Of a stretch of 64,000 nt of DNA, positions 47,446-59,400 are shown one piece after another. The notes beneath the pieces are model-generated. The model saw only the letters and a list, made by a program, of their open reading frames with translations, made no database searches and had not been told where the DNA came from. The stretch is taken from contig NMRA01000009.1 of the NCBI GenBank assembly GCA_002633005.1, positions 579,456-643,455 of the forward strand, in the 5' to 3' direction. Each line of letters begins with the position of its first letter. Position 1 is the stretch's first letter. Position numbers and translations under genes: made by a program. This DNA is from Phoronis australis. Its lineage: Eukaryota > Phoronida > Phoronidae.

Positions 47446-50400
47446 GTAAGGCTCAATCGGACTGTGGGACTGGTAACTGTTTAAAATTTGACTAGCGGCA
47501 TTAAAATTCCAGCGTTGTATATTGGCACGGCACCGGGACTGCCTTGTGCCCTTGTGGGCCATGAAACATGATGAACTGAACATTTTGTGTGCATACAGTG
47601 CATAGTCAATAGGGACACTGGCCTTAGGCCCTTAGCCTTAGGAGGCCGTAGATATCTTTTAATTCCTTCCAAATCGAACAAATACGCCTGTAATCAAACT
47701 TTTTCTTTGAGCAGTCCTTCGTTCAGTTGCCCAAATCGGCAATTTGTCATTTTTAACACTACGCACACGCACACTCCTGTGTGCACCGTAAAAACACATG
47801 CACCCTCAGCTTCTGATCGTCCTCAATACACTATTATAACACTACAAGGTATGTAACTCTCAACAAGGAATTCCACAGGTGCTTCACTTCAGCCATCCAT
47901 ATCAAACACAAAGTTCAATAAATTTACACAAAACAGGTTTCAAAAAACCGTTAGCAATTGTTCGTCCTTCTAAGACCATTCACGGTGTCCTGCTCCAGCA
48001 AGTTCGCAACAAAATTCGCGGTCAAAGCACAAAAATTTTCCCTAAAACCCCATGGGTACATCGTACTTTGACAGTTTGAAGTCAAGGACGGTACGGAAAT
48101 TGCCCGTTTGAATTAAAAGAGAGCCTCCCATGGCCAGTGTCCCTCTATGCACCAAAGGTACTAAATAACAATGTGACTTTGATGTTTTAATCAGTGGGAG
48201 GCATAACTCGCTTCACCGTCTCTACTGAGGTCAGCTGGAGATTGTGATCACTTTTTATTGAGTGTTGTACATCTGCTCAAAGCATACGAAGATCGCATTC
48301 TACTACAGAGCTTGAAACATGTAGTCTTCATAATATTGGTCACTACTTTCTTGAAACACTTTGAAATGGGGGAAGGGGAGGGGAAGGCAGTAGTAAGTGC
48401 CAGGAGAAGACTAGCCAGTAGCCACCTTGTTTCTTAAGCACGAGACATTAAAAACATTTCTTCTGTGAGTGGATTGATGGTACATTGATGGTACAATGAC
48501 GGTACATTGACGGTACATTGATGGTACATTGACGGTACATTGATGGTACATTTTAGCAAACATAGATGTGATATGCACAGATTCTTTGCTACGTGTTTTC
48601 AGATGGGAAGTTTCATGAAAGTTGATATTAAATTGTCTTAGTTGATCTTCAGTCTGAACACAACAGTCTGAACACAACAGTCGTTCCACATGAATACTTC
48701 GGAAAGGTGCGTAGACACAGACGTTCATATTCAACCGAGTTGATGTTTTGAAAATATTTGAATATAGTCTTTGACAACTGAACATCTTTCATATATTTTT
48801 GAAGTTTGCAAACACTTACTTAAAAAACAGAACCCATAATCAGAGAACCAAAAGGTTATTTCTTTGCACTATTTCAGGCAGCAAAAGGTTCCATTTCTGT
48901 TTGTAGAGAAGCTATAGGTTTGTGACAGTTCATCTTTGAGGGATCAGTCATTTCTTTTACCTGAAATTGCCCTTTTTCATTTGATTAATTGAACTCATGA
49001 CTAGCTTTAGATAATATTTTTCAGCAAAAATCCTTATTTCAATTGGAAAATTGACCTCATTGTCATCATAGTTTATACTGTCACTAACCAGAAGCACTTG
49101 CAGCATTTGCAGCCTTTGATGAATTGAAAAATGACAATTTTTGCTATTATTTTTACGGTATCCTAAATTACAGGATTTTTGTCAAGTGGTTGTGTGTTTC
49201 ATGATGACTTGGTTCGAAAATGCTCCTACGTATGTGATTACCGTATGTCAAAAGTTGATTGCTGTTTATTGCAGTCAATCATTTTGCCAGTGCACAATGC
49301 TGACCAGTGGCTACAGGATTGCTTAGACTCAGTCTTAGTGCAAACATTTACTGGAACACTGGAACTCTCCGTCTTCAATGATGCAAGCACGGTTAGTACT
49401 TACAGTATATGACTAAAGTAATCAGACAAAGTACAGTTTACCCATCATGACAGCTAATTCTGTTAACAGCAAAAATAACTAGTGATGACTCTTATGGTGT
49501 CAAAATAACCAGTGATGGCTCTTATGGTATCAAAATAACCAGTGATGACTCTTATGGTGTCAAGATAACCAGTGATGAGTCTTATGGTGTCATAATAACC
49601 AGTGATGAGTCTTATGGTGTCAAGATACCAGTGATGACTCTTATGGTGTCAAGATAACCAGTGATGAGTCTTATGGTGTCAAAATAACTGGTAATGAGTC
49701 TTATGGTGTCAAGATAACCAGTGATGAGTCTTATGGTGTCAAAATAACCAGTGATGAGTCTTATGGTGTCATAATAACCAGTGATGAGTCTTATGGTGTC
49801 AAAATAACCAGTGATGAGTCTTATGGTGTCAAGATAACTAGTGACGACTCAGATTGGCTTAGCCAACTTTTCTGTTTATTCTTCTTCATTCTCGGTCATC
49901 AGGGTAGACTTCTCTGACTACGTATGGTCGTCATGAGGGTAGACTTCTCTGTGACTACGTATGGTCGTCATGAGGGTAGACTTATCTGACCCCATATGGT
50001 CATTATAGAAGACTACTCTGACTATGTATGGTCGTTATGAGGGGAGACTACTCTGACCACAAATTTGACTTCTGCCTAGCGGGGAATTTTGTGTCATTTT
50101 GTCTGAGTACTTTTGGTTTATACTATAGTTATTGTATTAATATCACTACTTTGTGTTCATTGTCACTGGGATAATGTCTAGGGCATTTCAGTTAAAAAAT
50201 TTAAAATGTTTGAAAAATGGGTTGTGTTCTTGACAGTTATTGTCCATGTGCGACACAGCAGGTCAGCAGCAGATTATGGATTAGGGTGGAAAGTCAAATT
50301 AAAATCACTGACTGTACTGCAGGTGGGTGGGTGTATAGCACTGACTGTACTGCAGGTGGGTGGGTGTATAGCACTGACTGTACTGCAGGTGGGTGGGTGT

Positions 50401-53400
50401 ATAGCACTGACTGTACTGCAGGTGGGTGGGTATATAGCACTGACTGTACTGAAGGTGGGTGGGTGTGTAGCCGAGAACTGGCCTTGTTGAAAATTTGGGG
50501 ACAGGCATTGAATCAAGCGTAGGTGGTGACTGGCAAAAGTATGATATTGCAACTGAGCGAAGATGGAATTGTTTTGATATCATCTTTTACTAAATTCACT
50601 GTCTTATTCTTTGCCAGTGGCTGCCTATCATCTGAAATCACTTTTAAAAACTTGTAATTTCAAGTTCCTTGATGCCACATTGATGTCAAAAAATGTTGAA
50701 GTTTATTGTTTGATAATAGCTGTAAAGATTTATAGTTTGTTACATAATGTGGTAAACAAATGATATTTTATTTTTATGAAACAAAAATTAAGAATATTTT
50801 TGTCTATTTTTAGCTTGGTCTCTGCTGTGTAAATGACGCAAAACAAAATTTGGTAGATTTCTACTATTTCAACAAAGATATCTGCATTTGAAAAATATGA
50901 AAGGGACAATACTGGCAATTATTTTTGTAAAAAATAAGTGAAAATTTGCTGTAATCATTAGTCACGAGTTTGGGTATTGAATCTTACTATAAATAATAAT
51001 AAATATTGGTTTGCTACATTAGATTAAACTTACCGTATTCGCCCTAATAAGTGCCCATGCCCCTATAAGCATCCCACACGCGTTTCAGACGTTGCTAAAA
51101 TAAGCGCCCAGTCCATGAACGCCATGTACATGCAAAAAATGCCTTAACTACAGTTCTAAAATTCTACGGTAACACTTTCAATTTATCAATACGATCCGAC
51201 AGTCGTGAAAAAATCATTGCGCAGAATTTGTAGACACAAGCCTCGCCGCTCTGTTGGTATTTAGCTGTGACTATGCACTTCAAACTTCCGTTGTGCTTCA
51301 AAAAGAACGCAAGTTTTGCTGATCTTGCGAGGGACGTGTCCTATTAGGGTCTGGCGTTTCAGAACAGGCGCAGCATACTTGTCAAAGGGATTCTATTGTA
51401 TCTTTCTCGTGCAGATCTACTCCCCTAGCAGGAATCCAAATTTCTTTCTACACGTGAAAACCGTGAATTGAAGACTAATAAAAACTTGACCTTAATTCAG
51501 TTAAAAGCACGTGGCAAGAAAGCGCGCTACATTCAAGTAGCTGTCATCAAAGATTAGTCTTCGGGAACTATCTATTCATGAAATGGGTAGCATAGCATCA
51601 GCAAGAAATAAATACTGGCACTAATTTGCGAAAGTTTCTAATACCGTAAAAACATTTGCGTTATTTTTAAGGGGTAATTATTAAATTAGTCATAATTGGT
51701 GTTTTTAAAGTCAAAGTGACCCACTGATAGTGAACACTTCCGCACCCTTACACCCCCTGAATTTCCTGAAAAATAACTGTTAAACTGTCACGCATCATGT
51801 CACCCGGCGACTCAATGACATCGGCCTTACGGAGACAATTCTTGAACGTTTTTTAGCAGATGAGATCAACAAGTGCTAAATAAAACATGTTCTGTTTTAC
51901 TGCTTGTGTTAATTACCTTAGTTACAATGCACACCAGATCGTTACATGGCGTTTACACTGGCAAATGAACTCTGATGACACGCGCTCGCTCACTCACACA
52001 ATACGCAGACCAACTTCAAAACAAACATCTTGTGACAACAACATGACTGTTCGTCCAGAGATTATTGTCGAGTTGTGAAGTACAATCTGGCGCAGATTTG
52101 GACTTACCGTAAACGTTCGGGTTAACGCCCATGCTCAGTTAACCGCCCACCCCCTACTTTAGGTGGATTTTCGATTTAACCGCCCACTGCTCAGTTAAGC
52201 GCCCCCCTGCGATTTTTGAAGATTTCCAGTTAAGCGCCCACCTCTCGGTTAAGCGCCCATCCCCGACTTTTCAAGAGAGAAGATTTAGCGCCCAGTGCTA
52301 AGGAAACGCGCGATTCCCGGACTTTTAGAAAAGATCGATGATCACAATGAGCGCAACGACGCCGGGCCTCCCAGACGGTGGTTTAGCAATGTGAATTACA
52401 ATACAAGTAACGAGTTATTGTCTAGGGTCATGGACTCATTTCAAAATATAATACTTGAACGTTTTTGTCACTTTATTTTCTTCCCATATTTGTAAAGTTG
52501 AAGAACGCCGCCGACGTCAAAACCTCCGTTTTCAGTGACTTTGTCTGCCGCGCTGAGTTTCTGTCTGCAGTGCACTAGATAAATCATATATTCGAAAAAA
52601 TAAGGCCACAGAAATGTGACAATGGTTTTGCCAACCCTCCAAATTCTATTAAGGTGGGAAGCTCTCGTACTTTGAGCAAATCTCACAACTCACGGAAAGA
52701 TGTCAAATTCTCAATATTTTGATGAATGTAACTTCCGCGGTGTGTGGCGACCGAAGAGACAGTACAAGTGCCTTAATGGGTTACCGATTTTGTTGCTGCC
52801 TATCGATTTCTGAATTCAAAGGTTGGCAATAATGTATGTTTGTATATGACCTTGAGGTAATAAAAAAACTGCTAGTCAAATTTTGTTTTTCGCTTATTGC
52901 ATCTCAGTCAAACTGGCATTAGCAGATTTAACTAATGTCACTGGCTGTTCTTTACTATTTCTTGCGTCAGCCCCCACGTAGGCCTATAAGCGTGACTGTG
53001 TGAATTCAGTTATCGTTTCCACATCCCCTTTTTCGCTATCCAGAATAATTTTGTTTATACATTGGCTAGTTGCAGCCTGAACAAAAATTCTTACCATTCG
53101 AGTCTGAAATATCCACGACGTAGACTGACTGCTGACTGAAAATTGGCGATAGTGGGTAGGAGATGCATGCAGCTACATGTACCTACGGGCATGGGCTTAG
53201 GGAGCATCGAGCCGGGAAATATCGGAATAGACTTGACATCGCAGTTTTGGGGAACATTGGCAACGGAGGAATATCGTAAAGAACTGGGTCTTTCATAACA
53301 ACAGGTTAAAAGTACATAGTCACGCCCGTTTTTTGTTATTTGGGGCTATTCTCTTTTGATGTGTGACTTTGTAGTCATTTTGGTGCACGTGCGCAAGTTC

Positions 53401-56400
53401 CCACAGTTTGCAGTGCATGTTACCTTAACACCAACATGTGATTGACAGGTGACTCACACGTACGCACATGTATTGAAAGAGGCCGTTATATTACTTGGCG
53501 GCATTTCCAAGTCACGATTATCAGCCGACTGAGACATTGCGCGCTAACAGCGGGACCGAACAGTGCCGCAGTGCGATATTGCAAGTGATATAAATAGCAT
53601 AATCTGGACATCTTGCATGAAAAATAAATGTTTTTCCACCACGAAGTTTGGTAAGGTGATCGTTTAAGAATGAATTGAAACATCGTTGTTTTGTGGCGTT
53701 TTATCACATATTTATGTCTTGGCTCGAAATTTTATTCTTGATTGACGAGTGGCTCACAGCCGCTTAACCCCGATTCTTGTCTTAGGCCTAGTTCTTTGCC
53801 GAGCATGTTTGGCGCAACGGCAAGTGAGCAATGCCGGGCGGTCGAGATAAAACAGCTAGCCGCAGAACTATACGCTGAAAATGCAATTGAATCACGGCGT
53901 TTCGACTATAAACATCCTAAACACAAAAAAACATCTGAATTAAGTTTTTCAAACTTTTCTTACAACTAATTTTAAAACTGCTCTCAGACTATGAACTTGG
54001 CAGCTCAGTACGAGAATGTAACCATAAATTTGATGTCTGCTGTGACCTCTGCAACACGCGAATCTTGCACGCGCGCACTTTAACAAGGTCACATCTTGAA
54101 ATAGTTGGAATCCAAGTAGAGGCTGTGTGGTCGTCTGCCTCTCTTGAGGGGAAAGTAACAAGACCGCAGGACGCCACGGGGCTATTACTCAGCAATTCTG
54201 TAAATTTAATAGTGAATAACTAATCTGAGGGCAAGAGAATCTTTGTTGGGATCATCCGCTGTTATGACATTTTTCCAGTCATGTGGCGACGTGACAATAA
54301 CGCTCTTTGAAAAGTGCTACGCGTTCCGAGTACGAGGTAAGATTAACCGCCCAGGGCGGTTGCCTGTCGTAATAAGCGCCCATGTTCGGTTAACCGCCCA
54401 CCCTGGATTTCTTGAAATTTCACGTTTAAGCGCCCATATCTGGTTAACCGCCCACCCCCGATTTTTTGGGTTTGCCAATTTAACCGCCCAGGGCGTTAAC
54501 CCGAACGTTTACGGTAATATGCAGTTAATCCTGACTCCACAGGAACTTAAAGATCTTAGAGACGCTATTTTGAAACTGAAGGAGGACTTCAGGTAATTTG
54601 TTGAGTCAAAACTATATTTTTACTCAAGGTTTCACGTTGACGTATTGGCAATCGTGAGGCAGTGACGCATCAGTCGGTGAGTTTTCGCATTGGGATTTTC
54701 TGAAAATGTTCGTAATTTAACAACAAAGTTTAATAGCAATGGACTGCAATTTTGTAGAAACTCTGTCATAGGTTACAGGTGCATTATAGAGCGTAAATTT
54801 GATAAATTCTAGCTTATGATTTCACCTGTTTCGGAGACCGGTTTTCAACCACTTTGTGTTATAGTAAGCGCCCCCCTTCCTGAAGCGAATTTTTCTAAGT
54901 GCTTTGGGCGCTTATTAGGGCGAATACGGTAACTATCTTCTAACATGACACCTGTGTCTCATAGCATCATGTTATTTGATTTACTGTAAAAACATTCTTA
55001 TGACACAATATGGCAGAAAAGCAAATTTTGTTTTGCCAAGTTTTTCAAATACGAATATTGTTATGGTAAAAATTCCCTAGTGTTAGTAGTCTCTAAAATT
55101 TGGGACACCAAAATTGAAGCTGCATTGTCTTGATCCTGAAGATTGGGAGGAAGTTTGGCATTCATTATATTTCTCAAAGTTTGGACGCAGGTTGTTGTAT
55201 CAACAGTCAGAAAAATATTGGAAAATCGCTGCCGTCACCACATTTTGGTGTAGGCATAGTTTGAACATGCAGGGGGTTGATTGTGTCTTGTTCACCAATA
55301 TTACAGGTTTTAAAATTTGGTACAAGCTATGACCTTCAGATAAAATAATTTTTTTTACTGTCCCAAACTTTTAGAATTTTTACAGTAAAAATTCTTACAT
55401 TGTTGATAGCGTTGTTTGTACTGCAAATAGCTGGTGGTGACTATGAATGTACAATATTTGAACATGCGCACCATTGCTCTATGATGTTTTCACAATATTT
55501 GAACATGCGCACCATTGCTCTATGATGTTTTCACAATATTTGAACATGCGCACCATTGCTCTATGATGTTTGCACAATATTTGAAAATGCGCACCATTGC
55601 TCTATGATGTTTTCACAATATTTGAACATGCGCACCATTGCTCTATGATGTTTTCAAAAATACGAGAAAGTTAATTTTAACAATTATTTTACGAAATTGA
55701 AGAATTTTTACTGTGTTTACTGACAACAAATTGGTGTCTTTGCCTAGCACGGGGTAACTACTTTTTCGTGTGACTGTGAACAAGCAATCGTAAGTAAAAT
55801 ATTGAGTTGACTCAAATGATCAAATCCATTTTTTTTTTTTTGAAAGTTCATGCATCATGATCGTGATCCCGCTGATGTTGAGCGCTAACGTTTGGTAATA
55901 GGTTAAATGTCAGACATCAAGTGTGGCAAACGGGCTTCACCATTTTTTATCACAAAACAACCCACAGAACACAGGAATGGTGAGAGACAACGATGAGTCA
56001 TGATGCTTGATGGACGGGTTGGCAGTTTTGGAAGAGATGCTGTCCATTGGAAGCAATCAAAAGACCCCAGGTTATGTAATGAAATTATAAGGATGTTTTT
56101 GCTGGCCTTACTGTCACTCTAAGTGTAGAGATGTATACAAAGAGCCAGTGTTATATATCTAACACACCTTCATATAGCCCACCAACAGGATAAGCTCATG
56201 GAAGCACATGGTACTTGATATGTTTTCACAAGCTGTACTGGAGTTATTACAACTGTACTTCCATATTCACATCTTATGTGCAATAAAAACATCTTGTCAA
56301 AATCTTGCCAGGGATGACATCAAACAAGATGTTGTCTTTCTTANGGTGGATGTTTGGGGTGGGATGTTTGGGGTGGGATGTTTGGGGTGGACTACCTGGT

Positions 56401-59400
56401 TTCTCAGGGTATTGATGGGTTTCATATAGGAGTTGATGTCGTATGACCTGTATACTCGGCGTAGGTGTTCTGAGAGCCCTTTCATGTAAGGAATAGAGAC
56501 AGGGGGTGATCTCCTCTCTTCTTGGTCACCAAGGGGATCCTCCCTAGGTCGACGTTGGGGGGGTTTAAGTGCCCACTTCTGGGACTGGTTGGCTTATGAG
56601 TGCTGATCTGATGTGTTTAATCTCGGCCTGTCTGTCTTCAGGTCTTGTAACATAGTTCGTGGCTCTGTTGAGAAGAGTGCGAACGACTGATTGCTTGTGT
56701 TGGATCGAGTGGTTGGAGGCAAAATTTAAATACTGGTCAGTGTGTGTAGGTTTCCAGTATATAGTGGTTCTCATGAGTGGTTGTCGTTGTTGTGAACGCA
56801 TAGGTCCAAACCCCCCCAACGAGTACTGGTAAGTTGATTTCACTCACAACATAGGATCATCTTGTTAAAAAATTTTGAGATTTCTCTTTCAGTAAGGAAC
56901 AGAAGCTATTGGCATCAAAAATCACGGAAATGCTTTCATAAGGACAAACCATTTTCTCAAATAAAAAATATTTTCTTTGAGTTTTAGACTATAGTGAAAA
57001 ATTCAAAGGCAAAAGATTTGCCTTGAAAATGTCCACAGAACGTTTACAATTCAGCAGAATGCATACTGTTACATCCAGTAACTACAAAATAGTTCAAATG
57101 TTTTTTGTCAGCTTTGAAAGTTGCTGTGCCTACATAAAATTACTATCAATCTTTCTGTATTGGAAAGGAACTTTTCTTGGAATGGGCAATGCCTGCTAAT
57201 TTTTGTCGTCTGTTCTGGTCAGATTATAGCTTCACCATATTGTTTTGCCAGCCCTGGTAATAGTTGCTGCAGATGCAATCCAGGCTATAGGGCCAAAAAC
57301 ATGGTCAAACCCTAATTCTGAATGAGCTTCCCACAACCCCTGGTAAAAGGTTAAACTGTGGCGTGTGTCATTGATGCTATAACCTGATGACTAAAGGCAG
57401 GTTTAAAGCACAGTGTCTCCTTATGGGGTTTTGGGCTATTCCCAGCAGGGAGCAGGTCTTATGGTAGTCTTGTATCACTGACCAGTGATAGTTACCTTAT
57501 GAACTCACCAAGTGCTTTTTGGAGAATAGTTCCTAGAAAAAGTACTACCCGGTATTATCATTAAATATAGTTAAATAGAAGTCCTGGCTTTAAATTATAT
57601 GATGCACTTACACTGTTACAAAGCACATATCAAGATTTTGTGTTTTACTCTAATTCTGCAAAATTATATAATTTCTGGTGAATCTATTAATCCAATATAC
57701 ATAGCCACTTGTGCTGGTTGTTGAGCTGACTTTTTGCGATCCCACATGTACCATCAAACGACCGTTCTAAAGTATGAATTTCAGTTAATTAATTCTGACT
57801 TTGCACTTCAGTGCTCCGCACTTCTGCAAGTGTTATGTTGCCTATTGAACTTTGTTACACTTTCACAAATCAAGTGTGCCCCTTAGGACTGCTGCAGTGT
57901 TCATCATTGCTGTTCTGTATCCTTACTGTACAAACTGGACTGTATGTGATTACCAGGCAGTGTGCACTAACTGTCTAGATTAGTTGTATGTGCAGATGAC
58001 ATTTATGAGTTTACAGGATTTGTTACAAGTTGAGCAAGACAATGGATGTCACTGGTGAATTACTTTGCTTTGATGATGTCTTCAGATTATAATGTGCGGA
58101 ATGTAAATAAATAGGAGGTGCTTTGTATATTGTAGGAGTGCATGGAAGATCTAATGTTATGGCTTTGCACAGAAGTATTTAGGAGTTGTAATAGATACAG
58201 CAATCATCAACTTCAGCAACAGGGCAAAAGTAAACTCTAAAAAGAAGAAAAAAACACAATCTGCTCTATCTTTTGGCAGTATAATTAAAAATTTAGTTTG
58301 TGTTCAAAATAAAACTTAGTGAAAAACACTTAAAATTCTGTTAAGTTATTTTGTGTATTTAGAGTTTTTAGTTCATTTTAGCTGTGAAAGAAGTTTCTCT
58401 TGCTTTTCGTTGATTACCGTTAGATTAAAACTATATCATATGACTGTAAGGACTGTTAAACTGAACACGAAAATTGTGATGAAAAAGAATGTAAGTTAAA
58501 TATGGTATGACTAAAAATGAAGCTATGATTAGGATTTCATAATTCTGAGCATTAGACAATATGTATTATTTATTTTTCATTAATTTAGTTTGTAATGTTA
58601 ATTGGCATGAATGCTAGAAGGCATGTGATTTATGTTAATGGACTGTGGAAAAATGTTATGAAATTAGACTTCATTCATGGGTCAGTAGAGTTTTTAGTCA
58701 TTGATCTATTATGCAATCACGGTTGAAAGAAGTCTTTTTAAACAAAACCATTGTGCATTTTACCAGATGTTTTCTGGCTACTGTGAAGACTGGAGAACTG
58801 AAATGGCTTCTCTTTAACACATGTTGCCGACTGTCACATGTTTTGAGAAATTTGTGAATTGGCAGAAGTCTAAAAAGATCAAGTTGCCTGGTTTTATTAG
58901 TGGCACATGCAATGTAGATCACATGGCTGTGTATTCTGTTACTGATTGGTCACATTTTGGGTTTGATGCAAATGAGCGGTTGCCTTAGCATGAATCTAGT
59001 CTAAATATACTTCAACATACTGGAAGGTTGAATGTCTTAGTTTTGGAAAATGTACAGCTGTTTTGTAAAACTACTTAATTTGTTCCCTTGCTTTTCATAA
59101 TTTTATGTCATTATTCATTGTAATGGAGTGAACTTGGTGTATGTGTCGTTCAGATGAAATGTTTTGATAATGACATTAACATGTAAGCAGCAATTGTCAA
59201 CTAACAATAACAGTAGTTGAAATAATAATGAATAAAATAACATTTCATATCAAACAATTTGCTTACATGACCATTTCACATTGTTCTACACCAATATCCT
59301 GAAACAGATACTGACTTTGAATTGATGATTTACTTCACAAATCTTCCTTTTGTTTTCATTTCAGTTGTCAGTGCTGTTCAAAGGTTGCATAATCAACCTT

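Larger units (their letters stand above)
51033..54929. mobile_element. Outer TIR transposon (non-autonomous), 3.9 kb including nested insert
   Basis: The left end CCGTATTCGCCCTAATAAG and the right end CTTATTAGGGCGAATACGG are exact inverted repeats, each bordered by TA (51031-51032, 54930-54931). GYGCCC motifs follow the ends. Without the inner element it would be about 1.5 kb. No transposase was recognised. The TA target would fit Tc1/mariner-like elements, but the superfamily is unproven. Confidence 0.75.

Noticed and set aside
50206-50522. Frame beginning MFEKWVV considered for the missing B3GNTL1 exon
   Set aside because: Only F-E-K-W resembles the family (IIEKW). The upstream acceptor is out of phase and the rest runs into the 33-bp array.
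54243-54596. 117-codon open frame
   Set aside because: Most of it is the right subterminal array of the inner TIR element; only the last part (54525-54592) is kept as a separate low-confidence observation.
55114-55332. Frame [20 protein letters not shown]...
   Set aside because: No family recognised, no convincing splice sites, and it does not fit B3GNTL1.
55990-56072. Frame ending IGSNQKTPG before GTTATG considered for the missing B3GNTL1 exon
   Set aside because: The end phase would fit, but similarity to the family segment is poor and an upstream in-phase exon start was not found.
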